A stretch of 64,000 nt of DNA from VRUE01 sp045805805 (GTDB lineage: Bacteria; Actinomycetota; Thermoleophilia; Solirubrobacterales; 70-9): positions 1-64,000 of the forward strand of contig JBJMKO010000133.1 in assembly GCA_045805805.1 (NCBI GenBank), given 5' to 3'. The notes beneath the pieces were generated by a model. It was not told the origin of the DNA. It did not search any database and was given only the letters and a program-made list of their open reading frames with translations. The translations under genes were made by a program, and so were the position numbers. Positions within the stretch are counted from its first letter, which is position 1; every line of letters begins with the position of its first letter. Shown one piece after another: positions 23,410 through 31,857 of the stretch.

Positions 23410-24822
23410 TCAGGCCTTGGCTGCAGTCGCCGCCGCTTCCTTCAGCTCCTCCAGGGAACGGTTGAGGCCGGCGGCGAAGTCTTCTATGTCCTCCATCGAG
23501 TCGTAGTCGGCCAGGAGGCCGAAGCCGACGCGGCCGTTGTAGCTCATGATCGCCACCGCCATTGCGTGTTTTTGGGGCAGGAAGGCGACCGGGAAGACCT
23601 CCTGCAGCTCGCGGCCGAGTACGTAGAGGGGCAGCTGTGGGCCGGGGACGTTGGTGACGATCAGGTTGAAGAGTCGGGTCGAGAAGTTGACCCGCGAGGC
23701 CTGCGCCAGCAGGGTCGGCGGGGCGAAGTCGTTGAAGCGGGCGATCACTTCGGCGCCCAGCGCCTGCTTGGAGCGCTTCAGGCCCTCCATCTCCTCGCTG
23801 ACCACGCGCAGGCGCCGCACCGGGTCCTCGACGTAGACGGGCAGCGGCCCGCGCATCGCCGCGATCCGGTTGCCAAGATGGCCGCGCTCGTCCTCGGCGC
23901 GGATCGAGACGGGCACCAGCGCCCGCAGCTCCAGCCCCTCGGTACGGATCCCGCGGCCGTGCAGCCACTCGCGCAGCGCCCCGGTAACCACCGCCAGGAC
24001 GACGTCGTTGACGGTCCCGCCCAGGGTGTCCTTGATCCGCTTGAACGTCGCCAGCTCCGAGCGCGCCCAGGTGAAGCGCCGGTGCGGGCCGATCGGCTGG
24101 TTCAGCGGCACGTCGGGTGCCGGGTCGGCAAAGGCGCCGACCACCTCGCCCAGCCCCTCGATCGCCTCGCCGATGCGCCGCGCCGCGGACTCCGGGTGGC
24201 GCGCCGCCTCGACCGCGCGCTCGATCAGCTTCACCGGCGCCGCGGCCGCGTCGACGGCACCGCGGGCAACCAGCTCGGCTGTGCTCGGCGCGGGCTGGGG
24301 CACCCAGCCGTCTTCGTTTGGGGCCGGCTCGGGTATCGGCTCGAGGTCGAAGAGCACGGTGCCGATGTCGACGCCGGAGATGCCGTCGACCATCGCGTGA
24401 TGGGTCTTGGTCAGCAGCGCGAAGCGGTCGCGCTCCAGTCCCTGCACGAGCCACAGCTCCCAGAGCGGCTTGGAGCGGTCGAGCTGCTGCGAGAAGACAC
24501 GGGCGGCGAGGCGCTTCAACTGCTGCTCGCCTCCTGGTTCCGGCAGCGCCGTATGGCGGATGTGGTAGGACAGGTTGAAGTTGACGTCGTCAGCCCAGAG
24601 CGGCCGTCCCGCCTCCAGCGGGGGCACCACCAGCCGCTGGCGGAAGCGCGGCACCTGGTTGAGCCGCCCCCGTACATGCTCGACCAGGTCGACGTATTTC
24701 GGCGGTGGGCCCTCGAAGACCAGGATCGCGCCGACGTGCATGTGGCTCGCCGACGTCTCGTTGGTCAGGAACGAGGCGTCGACCGCGGTCAGCCGGTCAA
24801 GGTGGCGTCCTTGCGTTGCCAT
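23410..24822 (-). CDS. Wax ester synthase/diacylglycerol acyltransferase (WS/DGAT)
   Basis: Transfers acyl groups from acyl-CoA to diacylglycerol or fatty alcohol, building storage lipid at the membrane. 470 residues with the family's N-terminus (LDRLTAVDASFLTNETSASHMHVGAILVFEG), catalytic HHAMVDG (in KTHHAMVDGISGVDI), and the conserved NDVVLAVVTGALREWL and TNVPGPQLPLYVLGREL motifs. Full length. TAGCCT lies 6 nt before ATG 24822. Divergent from ispH with a palindromic repeat in between. Confidence 0.93.
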   Translation of the reverse strand: MATQGRHLDRLTAVDASFLTNETSASHMHVGAILVFEGPPPKYVDLVEHVRGRLNQVPRFRQRLVVPPLEAGRPLWADDVNFNLSYHIRHTALPEPGGEQQLKRLAARVFSQQLDRSKPLWELWLVQGLERDRFALLTKTHHAMVDGISGVDIGTVLFDLEPIPEPAPNEDGWVPQPAPSTAELVARGAVDAAAAPVKLIERAVEAARHPESAARRIGEAIEGLGEVVGAFADPAPDVPLNQPIGPHRRFTWARSELATFKRIKDTLGGTVNDVVLAVVTGALREWLHGRGIRTEGLELRALVPVSIRAEDERGHLGNRIAAMRGPLPVYVEDPVRRLRVVSEEMEGLKRSKQALGAEVIARFNDFAPPTLLAQASRVNFSTRLFNLIVTNVPGPQLPLYVLGRELQEVFPVAFLPQKHAMAVAIMSYNGRVGFGLLADYDSMEDIEDFAAGLNRSLEELKEAAATAAKA

Positions 24823-24870
24823 CCAGCAAGGCTAACCGGCGCTTCATCCAGGCGCTCGCGTGTCCGATGC

Positions 24871-24920
24871 TTCCGGTGCGCTTTATGCACCCTATGAGTG
24901 CATAAAGCGCACCGCAACCG
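24871..24920. repeat. Palindromic repeat, copy 2
   Basis: A 17-bp perfect inverted repeat (24874-24890 with 24898-24914), loop CCTATGA, with flanks TTCCGG and AACCG shared with copy 1 at 7078-7120. It sits midway between the two divergent -10 boxes of the WS/DGAT gene (24829-24834) and ispH (24936-24941). Confidence 0.85.
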
Positions 24921-24947
24921 CCCGCCGCGCCCGGCTACCCTGGGGGG

Positions 24948-25916
24948 GTGCCTTCTCTTGCCACCGCGGCCCCCAAGCGGATCCTGCTCGCCGCACCCCG
25001 CGGCTACTGTGCCGGCGTCGACCGCGCCGTGCAGACGGTCGAGCGGGCGCTGGAGCTCTACGGCGCCCCCGTCTACGTCCGCAAGGAGATCGTCCACAAC
25101 AAGCACGTGGTGGAGGAACTGGCCACGCGAGGGGCGATCTTCGTCGAAGAGGAGTCCGAGGTGCCGGAGGGAGAGATGGTCGTCTTCTCGGCTCACGGCG
25201 TCGCCCCGGCGGTGCACGAGAACGCCGCTGCTCGCCAGTTGCGCACGATCGACGCGACCTGCCCGCTGGTGACCAAGGTGCACGTCGAGGCGCGTCGCTT
25301 CGCCGCCGACGGCTACACGATCGTGATGATCGGTCACGAGGGCCACGAGGAGGTCGAAGGCACCACCGGCGAGGCGCCGGACTCGATCGTCCTCGTTCAG
25401 ACCGCCGAGGAGGTCGAGGCGCTCGAGGTCCCGGACCCCCAGCGCGTCGCCTTCATCACCCAGACGACGCTCTCGGTCGACGAGACGGGGGAGATCATCG
25501 CCGCCCTGCGCGCCCGCTTCCCGGCGATCGTCAGCTCCAAGTCCGATGACATCTGTTACGCGACGACCAACCGCCAGATCGCGGTCAAGCAGCTCGCCCG
25601 CGAGTGCGAGCTGGTCCTGGTCATCGGCTCGACCAACTCCTCCAACTCCAACCGCCTGGTCGAGGTCGCGCGGGAGCACGGCGCCGCCTCTTATCTGATC
25701 GATAACCACACCCAGGTCGCGGAGGAGTGGCTGGCCGGGGTGGAGACGGTCGGGATCACCTCCGGTGCCAGCGCTCCCGAGGAGCTGGTCGAGAGCCTCG
25801 TCGAGTCCCTCCGCGAGCGGGGTGCCGGCGAGGTGTCGGAGCTGCGCACGGTCCACGAGGACGTGCGCTTCATGCTGCCCAAGAAGATCCGCGACGAGCT
25901 CGCGGCTTCCGCTTAG
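24948..25916 (+). CDS. ispH: 4-hydroxy-3-methylbut-2-enyl diphosphate reductase
   Basis: Last step of the MEP isoprenoid pathway, a [4Fe-4S] enzyme giving IPP and DMAPP. 322 residues from GTG 24948. The three cluster cysteines are in PRGYCAGVDRAV (C21), DATCPLVTKVH and SDDICYATTNRQ; substrate-binding HGVAP and GSTNSSNSNRL are present. TACCCT lies 6 nt before the GTG, so a leaderless mRNA is likely. The enzyme needs Fe-S clusters such as those from the SUF system nearby. Confidence 0.96.
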   Translation: MPSLATAAPKRILLAAPRGYCAGVDRAVQTVERALELYGAPVYVRKEIVHNKHVVEELATRGAIFVEEESEVPEGEMVVFSAHGVAPAVHENAAARQLRTIDATCPLVTKVHVEARRFAADGYTIVMIGHEGHEEVEGTTGEAPDSIVLVQTAEEVEALEVPDPQRVAFITQTTLSVDETGEIIAALRARFPAIVSSKSDDICYATTNRQIAVKQLARECELVLVIGSTNSSNSNRLVEVAREHGAASYLIDNHTQVAEEWLAGVETVGITSGASAPEELVESLVESLRERGAGEVSELRTVHEDVRFMLPKKIRDELAASA

Positions 25917-25920
25917 CGGA

Positions 25921-26775
25921 CTAGAGCCTCGGGCTCTCCTCGCCCGGCTTCGGCTTCTTCACTCCGGGCGCGAAGCTGACCGACCAGATCCGCATTCCGG
26001 GCTCGGGCAGGACCCGAATCCGGTGGGCTTCGTGCCACTCGTGCTCGGCGAGGGGGTAGAGGCCCGGATTCGTCACCTCCACCGAGTCGGCCGGCTCGTT
26101 GTCGAAGGCGAGCCTGATCTCGCCCTCGCCCTCGGCGGTGACGTAGACGCCCCCGGCAGCGTAGGGGATCTCCAGTCCCTGGTCTTCCCGTTCGACGACG
26201 AAGGCCTCCTCCAGCGAGCCGGTGGGGATCAGCTCGTTGCTCGGCGCCCTCACCGTCACGCCCGGCGCGTCCGTCGCCCGCAGCGGCTCCATCGGCTCGG
26301 GCAGTGCCTGGAGAGCGTCGAGCTGGCGCAGCTCGTCCTGGATCGCCTCCTCCGTGCCGAGGTACTCGCCCTCGCCGAAGTGGAACCAGCTCAGTGCTCC
26401 GCCCGTCGTCCAGAGGAAGAGGCTGGGCCACCCTTCGCAGCCATAGGCGTGCCAGAGGTCGCGGTCGGAGTCGATCGCCACCGGGAACCCGACGCCGAGA
26501 TCTCGCAGCCCCGCCGCCACGTCGATCGGGTCAGCGCCGAAGGGGAAACGCGGTGACTGGATGCCGATCGTGGTCAAGCCGGCCTCGCGGTAGCGCCGGT
26601 CCCACTCGATCGCGTACGGCAGGGTTCGCACGCTGTTGAGCTGCGAGTAGTCGAAGAAGTGGACCAGCACGGGGCCGGATGCCGTTACCGCCGGCATCGA
26701 CTGTGGCGCTTCTCCGATCCAGGTGATGCCCACGGGCAGGTCCGGCGCCGCGATCGTGTCCTTCTCCGGCCGCAT
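25921..26775 (-). CDS. Thioredoxin-fold protein lacking the CxxC motif
   Basis: 284 residues from ATG 26775. The N-terminal part aligns with DipZ/TlpA-type thiol-disulfide proteins (APDLPVGITWIGEAPQSM...GPVLVHFFDY...LPYAIEWDRRY, GIQSPRFPFGADPIDVAAGLRDLGVGFPVAIDSDRDLWHAYGCEGWPSLFLW), but where relatives have a YCCINC-type active site this one reads YSQLNS, so both catalytic Cys are missing. The C-terminal half is a beta-rich domain like that following the thioredoxin domain in DipZ-type proteins. No signal peptide. It is divergent from the cupredoxin locus (61 nt apart) and may share control with it. Confidence 0.75.
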   Translation of the reverse strand: MRPEKDTIAAPDLPVGITWIGEAPQSMPAVTASGPVLVHFFDYSQLNSVRTLPYAIEWDRRYREAGLTTIGIQSPRFPFGADPIDVAAGLRDLGVGFPVAIDSDRDLWHAYGCEGWPSLFLWTTGGALSWFHFGEGEYLGTEEAIQDELRQLDALQALPEPMEPLRATDAPGVTVRAPSNELIPTGSLEEAFVVEREDQGLEIPYAAGGVYVTAEGEGEIRLAFDNEPADSVEVTNPGLYPLAEHEWHEAHRIRVLPEPGMRIWSVSFAPGVKKPKPGEESPRL

Positions 26776-26836
26776 CGACGCTGACGATATTCGCTCGGCG
26801 GGACGGCCGCCCCGTTTCCGTAAGATTCTCCGAGCG

Positions 26837-27073
26837 ATGACCGAGATCATTCTGGCGCTGGTTCCACTCCTGCTGCTCGTGACATCGCTGCTGCTCGGCC
26901 ACTACCCGGGCTGCGACACGATCGTCAGGCTCAGCGGGCGCCTCACCTCGCGACGGCAACCCTTTGCCGCCAATCATCTGCCCCGTCCGGCCGCGCCGCG
27001 TTCCCATGGGGCGAGCGGCGGTCTCCTGATCGCCTTCGGCCTCGCTCAGCGTCCCCCGCCGCTCGCGTCCTAG
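26837..27073 (+). CDS. Small membrane protein of the cupredoxin locus
   Basis: 78 residues from ATG 26837. One N-terminal membrane helix (TEIILALVPLLLLVTSLLLGHYPG) followed by a basic, proline-rich cytoplasmic tail ending GGLLIAFGLAQRPPPLAS. First of four plus-strand genes of small size and membrane character. TAAGAT lies 10 nt upstream. No biochemical family known to me. Confidence 0.6.
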   Translation: MTEIILALVPLLLLVTSLLLGHYPGCDTIVRLSGRLTSRRQPFAANHLPRPAAPRSHGASGGLLIAFGLAQRPPPLAS

Positions 27074-27183
27074 CGCGTCACTCCAATGGTCGCACGGCGG
27101 CCATGAGGGAGGGCTCTGCGGCCGTTCGGCCGTGGTGAAAGCGGGTGTGGGCTACTTCCACGCCCCGAGCGAAGGAGCTGGCG

Positions 27184-27555
27184 ATGAATTCGAACGCAAC
27201 GCGCGCTGTGGTCGGCGGGGTGGTGATCGTCGTGGCGATCGTGCTGCTCGTCGTGTTGAAGAAAAGCGACAGCACCACCACCAACGCGAACGGCAAGGTC
27301 CCCACCATTGTCGTCGAAAACGGCAAGCCGGTGGGAGGGGTCCGAAGCCTTACCTACAACAAGGGTGAACAGGTGCGCTTCAAGGTGGACTCCGACGTCA
27401 GCGACGAGGTCCACGTACACGGCTACGACGTCATGGAGGACGTCAAGGCCGGCGGCTCGGTCAGCTTCGACTTCCCGGCCAACATCGAAGGCGTGTTCGA
27501 GGCCGAGCTGGAGGGCCATAAGGAACAGATCATCGAGTTGACGGTGAATCCGTGA
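27184..27555 (+). CDS. Membrane-anchored cupredoxin-like protein
   Basis: 123 residues from ATG 27184, chosen over 27145 because of the SD GAAGGAG 6 nt upstream and the following signal anchor (AVVGGVVIVVAIVLLVVLKK). The exported domain is a cupredoxin-like beta sandwich: VPTIVVENGKPVGGVRSLTYNKGEQVRFKVDSDVSDEVHVHGYDV, FPANIEGVFEAELEGHKEQIIELTV. Possible metal ligands are the His pair in HVHGYD and the His in EGHKEQ; there is no Cys, so it is not a type 1 blue copper site. Its stop overlaps the GTG of the next gene (GTGA). Confidence 0.82.
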   Translation: MNSNATRAVVGGVVIVVAIVLLVVLKKSDSTTTNANGKVPTIVVENGKPVGGVRSLTYNKGEQVRFKVDSDVSDEVHVHGYDVMEDVKAGGSVSFDFPANIEGVFEAELEGHKEQIIELTVNP

Positions 27556-28949
27556 GCCTGCTGCTGCCGGTCGCGCACGCGCTGGTAGCCCGCAAGGATC
27601 TGCCGATCCCAGCATGGCTGTTTGCCTGGGGAGCGTCGATCGTCCTGATCGTCTCCTTCTTCGCACTCTCGGCGGCCTGGCGCAAGCCCCGCTTCGAGGA
27701 GGAACGCTGGCGGCCCTTCGGGGATGGGTTCTCGTGGGCCCTGTTGGGCACGCCGACGCAGGCTCTTTGCGGCGCGATCGGGATCTTCCTGCTCGGCTTC
27801 TCGATCTACGCGGGGATCCACGGCACCGAAGCGCCCGACCGGAACTTTGCCCCCACTTTCATCTTCGTCACCGTGTGGCTTGGCTTCGCGCTGTTCAGCG
27901 TCATCTTCGGCGACGTCTTCCGGCCATTCAACCCGTGGCGGGCGATCGGGCGCATGGTCGGCGGGGCGTTCTCCGCCTTCGCCGGGCAGCGCCCGGCTCA
28001 TCTCACCTACCCCGAGAGGCTGGGACGCTGGCCCGCCGCCGTCGGGCTGCTTGCGGTCGTCTGGCTCGAGGTGGTCTACGGTGGCAGCGGCGGGGTCGCG
28101 GTCGTCCTCTCGCCCGACGCCGCCGGGGTTGCCGCCCTCTTCTACAGCCTTTACACGCTGGCGATGATGGCCATGTTCGGGGTCGAAAAGTGGTGCCAGA
28201 GAGGCGAGATCTTCTCGGTCTACTTCGGGATGTTCTCCCAGCTGGGAACATTCGGTATTAAGAGTGGCCGACTGGGCAGGCGCCTGCCTCTCTCGGCGTC
28301 GACGCACTGGGCGACGGTACCGGGATCGGTCGCGGTCGTGATCGCCTCGATCGCCTCGACCAGCTTCGACGGGGCGCAGGAGGGCGCCTTCAAGAGCGGC
28401 ATCCTGCAGACCTTCGAATGGCTGGCCGACGCCGGCTTCAGCCTGACCGCCTCGCTGCGCCTTACCAACACTATTTTCATGCTGCTCTGTTTCGCCGGGG
28501 TCGGCCTCGTCTACCTGATCGGGGTGAGGGGAATGGCGACCGTTCGCGGTGCCCCGCCGCTGAAGAAACTGCGCTCGGGCTTCGCCCACACGCTCATACC
28601 GATCGCCTTCGCCTACCTCGTCGCCCATTACTTCAGTTTCTTCGTCTTCCAAGAGCAGGCCCAATTCACCTACCTGCTCTCGGATCCGCTGGGGACCGCG
28701 ACGACAGACCTCTTTGGCACCGCCTCCGGTGGTATCGACTTCACGCTGCTCAGCGCCAACGCGATCTGGTACGTGCAGGTGGGGGCGCTGGTGATCGGCC
28801 ACGTTGCCGGCTTGACCCTTGCCCACGACCGCGCCACTGCCTACTGGGGCGACTATCGCCAGGCCGCACGCTCCCAGTACTGGATGCTGGCGGTAATGGT
28901 CGCGTTCACCTGCTTCGGTCTCTACCTGCTCTCGGCCGCCAATGCATGA
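27552..28949 (+). CDS. Polytopic membrane protein, FedA-like family
   Basis: 465 residues from GTG 27552, about 11 predicted membrane helices. It resembles the large membrane proteins of actinobacteria annotated as fenitrothion-hydrolase (FedA)-like, although that activity is not established for them and I would not infer it here. Conserved features visible: GDVFRPFNPWRAIGR, YGGSGGVAVVLSP, FGVEKWCQRGEIFSVYFGMFSQL, AHYFSFFVFQEQAQFTYLLSDPLG, IWYVQVGALVIGHVAGLTLAHDRA. Coupled to the cupredoxin-like gene upstream, suggesting a joint metal or redox function (inference). Confidence 0.78.
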   Translation: MSLLLPVAHALVARKDLPIPAWLFAWGASIVLIVSFFALSAAWRKPRFEEERWRPFGDGFSWALLGTPTQALCGAIGIFLLGFSIYAGIHGTEAPDRNFAPTFIFVTVWLGFALFSVIFGDVFRPFNPWRAIGRMVGGAFSAFAGQRPAHLTYPERLGRWPAAVGLLAVVWLEVVYGGSGGVAVVLSPDAAGVAALFYSLYTLAMMAMFGVEKWCQRGEIFSVYFGMFSQLGTFGIKSGRLGRRLPLSASTHWATVPGSVAVVIASIASTSFDGAQEGAFKSGILQTFEWLADAGFSLTASLRLTNTIFMLLCFAGVGLVYLIGVRGMATVRGAPPLKKLRSGFAHTLIPIAFAYLVAHYFSFFVFQEQAQFTYLLSDPLGTATTDLFGTASGGIDFTLLSANAIWYVQVGALVIGHVAGLTLAHDRATAYWGDYRQAARSQYWMLAVMVAFTCFGLYLLSAANA

Positions 28950-29079
28950 ATTGGATTTTTACGGAGGGTGCGGAGTTTTGCACTGTTAACGCGGCTTTAT
29001 ACCGATGCAAAAAGGATGTGAACGGTGGTTTAATTGAGTTGAGTCATTCACTTTGACTCTCCCTCTCCCTGTTTGCGCT

Positions 29080-29128
29080 GGGGGCCGTCGCTCGCAAGGC
29101 TGGTGGCCCCCGGTGCATACCGGGGGCC
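29080..29128 (+). promoter_or_regulatory. Mutually exclusive hairpins upstream of a small membrane gene
   Basis: The segment GGCCCCC (29105-29111) can pair upstream with GGGGGCC (29080-29086, 18-nt loop) or downstream as part of a 9-bp stem, GGCCCCCGG (29105-29113) with CCGGGGGCC (29120-29128), loop TGCATA. The second stem ends 11 nt before ATG 29140 and would cover its ribosome binding region; the first would free it. This is the layout of an attenuator or riboswitch expression platform, but no ligand-binding core is recognised. Confidence 0.5.
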
Positions 29129-29139
29129 ATACTGAGCGG

Positions 29140-29271
29140 ATGGCGTTCCTGCTTCCCTTGGCCCACGCCGGTCACTGGCTCTGGGTCTTCTACTTGCCGC
29201 CGATCCTCATCGTCGTCGCCTCGATCGTCCGCACCGCAATCTCGGATCGCCGCAAGAAGCGGAACGACTAG
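29140..29271 (+). CDS. 43-residue membrane peptide of the cupredoxin locus
   Basis: MAFLLPLAHAGHWLWVFYLP then a hydrophobic stretch (PILIVVASIVRTAI) and a basic tail SDRRKKRND: a single membrane helix with cytoplasmic C-terminus. It follows the FedA-like gene by 190 nt, with an AT-rich segment and a switch-like hairpin pair in between. The position next to the large membrane protein, and a basic tail typical of small membrane subunits, support it being real. Converges on sufD. Confidence 0.6.
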   Translation: MAFLLPLAHAGHWLWVFYLPPILIVVASIVRTAISDRRKKRND

Positions 29272-30428
29272 AGGATCTCGGCAAGCCGTCTCTCGAGGGC
29301 CGCGGAAACCTCTTCGCGGACGGGGCCCTCGGCGAGCCGTTCGACCAGCGACTCGAGGAAGCCTTCGATGATCAGCGACTTCGCCTCGGCCGGGTCGAGC
29401 CCGCGCGAGGTCAGGTAGAAGAGCTGATCGCGGTCGATCTGGGCGACGGCGGCGGCATGGGTGCAACGAACGTCGTCGGCTTCGATCTCCAGTCCGGGGA
29501 TCGCGTCCGCGTGGGCCTCGGTCGAGAGCAGCAGGTTGCGGCTCTCCTGGAAGGCATCGGTCTGCTGGGCGCCGGGGTCGACGCGGATCATTCCGCGCCA
29601 GACAGCGGTTGCGCCGGCGGCGAGCACCCCGCGGAAGGCGAGGTCGGAGTTCGTGTTCGGCGCCGCGTGCTCCTGGGTGGTGTCGTAGTCGAGGTGCTGA
29701 CCGGCGCCGCCGGCGTAGCCGCCGGTGACCCGCGCCTCCGAGCCCGGACCCGCAAGCTTCGTCTCCATCCGAACCTTGCCCCGGGCCGAGCCGAAGCCGA
29801 GCGCGGCCCAATCGAGGCGTCCGTCGCGCTCGACCTGGGCGCGCTGGGTGGCGAAGATCCAGGCCGACTCCGAGATGTCCTGGGTGTTGACGTAGCGCAG
29901 CGTCGCTCCCTGGCCGATGCTGAGCTCGACCACCGAGTTGACCAGGGCGTCGACGTCGTCGCCGGGCGAGGACCAGTGCTCCCAGACCTCCGCCTCGGCG
30001 CCTTCCTCGAGCACGACCAAAGTTCGCCAGCCGATCGCGCTGCCGCTCTGCTCCAGGGGAACTTCGATCCGGATCGGCTCCTCGACCCGCACTCCGCGCG
30101 CCACGTGGATCAGCACGCCGTCGCGCCATCCGGCCTCGTTACGGGCGACGAAAGGATCCTCGATAGGCACCAACGACCCAAGCCGCTCGCGGACCAGCCC
30201 CTCGTGCGAGGCCGCTGCCTCGGCCAGCGGCAGGACGGTGACGCCCTCGGGGGCGGCGATCTCTGCCTCGGCCTCGACGAGCTCGTAGGCGTCGATCTGC
30301 AGTTCGGAGAGGTCGGTGAATTCCCATCCCTTCGCCTTCGAGTCGGGAAGGGGCAGGCTCTGCGCGAGAGAGGCGCCCTTCTGGCGCCTCTCCGAAAGCC
30401 AAGCGGGCTCCACCGCGACCTCAGCCAA
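29268..30428 (-). CDS. sufD: SUF Fe-S scaffold subunit SufD
   Basis: 386 residues. Part of the SufBC2D scaffold that builds Fe-S clusters in the cytoplasm. Typical SufD: variable N-terminus (PAWLSERRQKGASLAQSLPLPDSKAKGWEFTDLSELQID), right-handed beta-helix, and C-terminal LSTEAHADAIPGLEIEADDVRCTHAAAVAQIDRDQLFYLTSRGLDPAEAKSLIIEGFLESLVERL with the conserved His/Cys region. Start overlaps the sufB stop by 8 nt. Confidence 0.95.
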   Translation of the reverse strand: MAEVAVEPAWLSERRQKGASLAQSLPLPDSKAKGWEFTDLSELQIDAYELVEAEAEIAAPEGVTVLPLAEAAASHEGLVRERLGSLVPIEDPFVARNEAGWRDGVLIHVARGVRVEEPIRIEVPLEQSGSAIGWRTLVVLEEGAEAEVWEHWSSPGDDVDALVNSVVELSIGQGATLRYVNTQDISESAWIFATQRAQVERDGRLDWAALGFGSARGKVRMETKLAGPGSEARVTGGYAGGAGQHLDYDTTQEHAAPNTNSDLAFRGVLAAGATAVWRGMIRVDPGAQQTDAFQESRNLLLSTEAHADAIPGLEIEADDVRCTHAAAVAQIDRDQLFYLTSRGLDPAEAKSLIIEGFLESLVERLAEGPVREEVSAALERRLAEIL

Positions 30429-31854
30429 TCGAACCCTCCATCTGCAGTTCGATCAGCCGGTTGAGCTCGACCGCGTACTCCATCGGCAGCTCCTTGGTGA
30501 CCGGCTCGATGAAGCCGTTGACGATCATCTTCGAGGCCTCCTCCTCGTCGAGCCCGCGGCTCTGCAGGTAGAAGATCTGCTCGTCGCCGATCTTCGAGAC
30601 GGTCGCCTCGTGGCCGACGTCGGCGTCGTTCTCGTCGATGCGGATCGTCGGGTAGGTGTCCGAGCGGGAGTCCTCGTCGAGCAGCAGCGCGTCGCAGACG
30701 ACCTTCGAACGGGATTCGGTAGCCCCGTCGGCGATCTCCAGCAACCCGCGGTAGGTCGCCCGACCGCCGTCCTTGGAGATCGACTTGGAGAAGATCGATG
30801 AGGACGTGCGCGGCGCTGCGTGGATGATCTTGCCACCGGCGTCCTGGTGCTGGCCGTCGCCGGCGAAGGCGATCGAGAGGATCTCGCCGTGGGCTTCGGG
30901 CCCGAGCAGGTAGATCGAGGGGTACTTCATCGTCAGCTTCGAGCCGAGGTTGCAGTCGACCCACTCCATCGTCGCCTTTTCGTGTGCGACGGCGCGCTTG
31001 GTGACCAGGTTGAAGACGTTCTGCGACCAGTTCTGCACGGTCGTGTAACGGACCCGCGAGCTCGGCTTGGCGCAGATCTCGACCACCGCCGAGTGCAGCG
31101 AGTCGGTCGAGTAGACCGGCGCCGTGCAGCCCTCGATGTAGTGGACGTCGGCTCCCTCCTCGCAGATGATCAGGGTCCGCTCGAACTGGCCCATGTTCTC
31201 GGTGTTGATCCGGAAGTAGGCCTGCAGCGGCATCTCGACCTTGACCCCGGCCGGGACGTAGACGAAGGAGCCGCCCGACCAGACCGCCGAGTTCAGCGCC
31301 GCCAGCTTGTTGTCGTTGGGCGGGATGATCGTCGCCCAGTACTCGCGGACGAGGTCCTCGTGCTCGCGCAGCGCCGTGTCCATGTCGGTGAAGATCACGC
31401 CCTGGGCCTCGAGCTTCTCGTTGACCTGGTGGTAGACGACCTCGGACTCGTACTGGGCGCCGACCCCGGAGAGGAATTTGCGCTCCGCCTCGGGGATGCC
31501 GAGCCGGTCGAAGGTGTTCTTGATGTCCTCCGGCACCTCGCTCCAGTCGCGGCTGTTCTTTTCCGAGGCGCGGACGAAGTAGTGGATGTCGTCGAAGTCG
31601 ATCTGACCGAGGTTGCCGCCCCAGGTCGGGGTCGGGCGCGAGTAGAAGTGGTCCAACGCCTTGAGCCGGAAGTCCCGCATCCACTGCGGCTCGTCCTTGT
31701 ACTCGGAGATCGATTCGACGATCTCGCGGCTGAGCCCCTTGGGAGCCTTGTAGGCGTAGCCGGTCTCCGAATCGTGGAAGCCGAACTTCTCCTTGTAATC
31801 GGCGTTGATGCCGGCGAGCTCTCTCTTCTCAGCTACGACCTCAGGTGTTGCCAT
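30421..31854 (-). CDS. sufB: SUF Fe-S scaffold subunit SufB
   Basis: 477 residues, the usual length. SufB hallmarks: DYKEKFGFHDSETGYAYKAPKGLSREIVESISEYKDEPQWM, SVWSGGSFVYVPAGVKVEMPLQAYFRINTENMGQFERTLIICEEGADVHYIEGCTAPVYSTDSLHSAVVEI, and C-terminal CDALLLDEDSRSDTYPTIRIDENDADVGHEATVSKIGDEQIFYLQSRGLDEEEASKMIVNGFIEPV with the catalytic Glu/Cys surroundings. It follows the Rieske gene by 3 nt and overlaps sufD. Confidence 0.97.
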   Translation of the reverse strand: MATPEVVAEKRELAGINADYKEKFGFHDSETGYAYKAPKGLSREIVESISEYKDEPQWMRDFRLKALDHFYSRPTPTWGGNLGQIDFDDIHYFVRASEKNSRDWSEVPEDIKNTFDRLGIPEAERKFLSGVGAQYESEVVYHQVNEKLEAQGVIFTDMDTALREHEDLVREYWATIIPPNDNKLAALNSAVWSGGSFVYVPAGVKVEMPLQAYFRINTENMGQFERTLIICEEGADVHYIEGCTAPVYSTDSLHSAVVEICAKPSSRVRYTTVQNWSQNVFNLVTKRAVAHEKATMEWVDCNLGSKLTMKYPSIYLLGPEAHGEILSIAFAGDGQHQDAGGKIIHAAPRTSSSIFSKSISKDGGRATYRGLLEIADGATESRSKVVCDALLLDEDSRSDTYPTIRIDENDADVGHEATVSKIGDEQIFYLQSRGLDEEEASKMIVNGFIEPVTKELPMEYAVELNRLIELQMEGSIG

Positions 31855-31857
31855 GGA

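Noticed and set aside
28950..29060. tRNA or known riboswitch in the AT-rich gap after the FedA-like gene
   Set aside because: No T-arm, no conserved aptamer core recognised; only a small GAGTCA/TGACTC stem and the alternative hairpins described.
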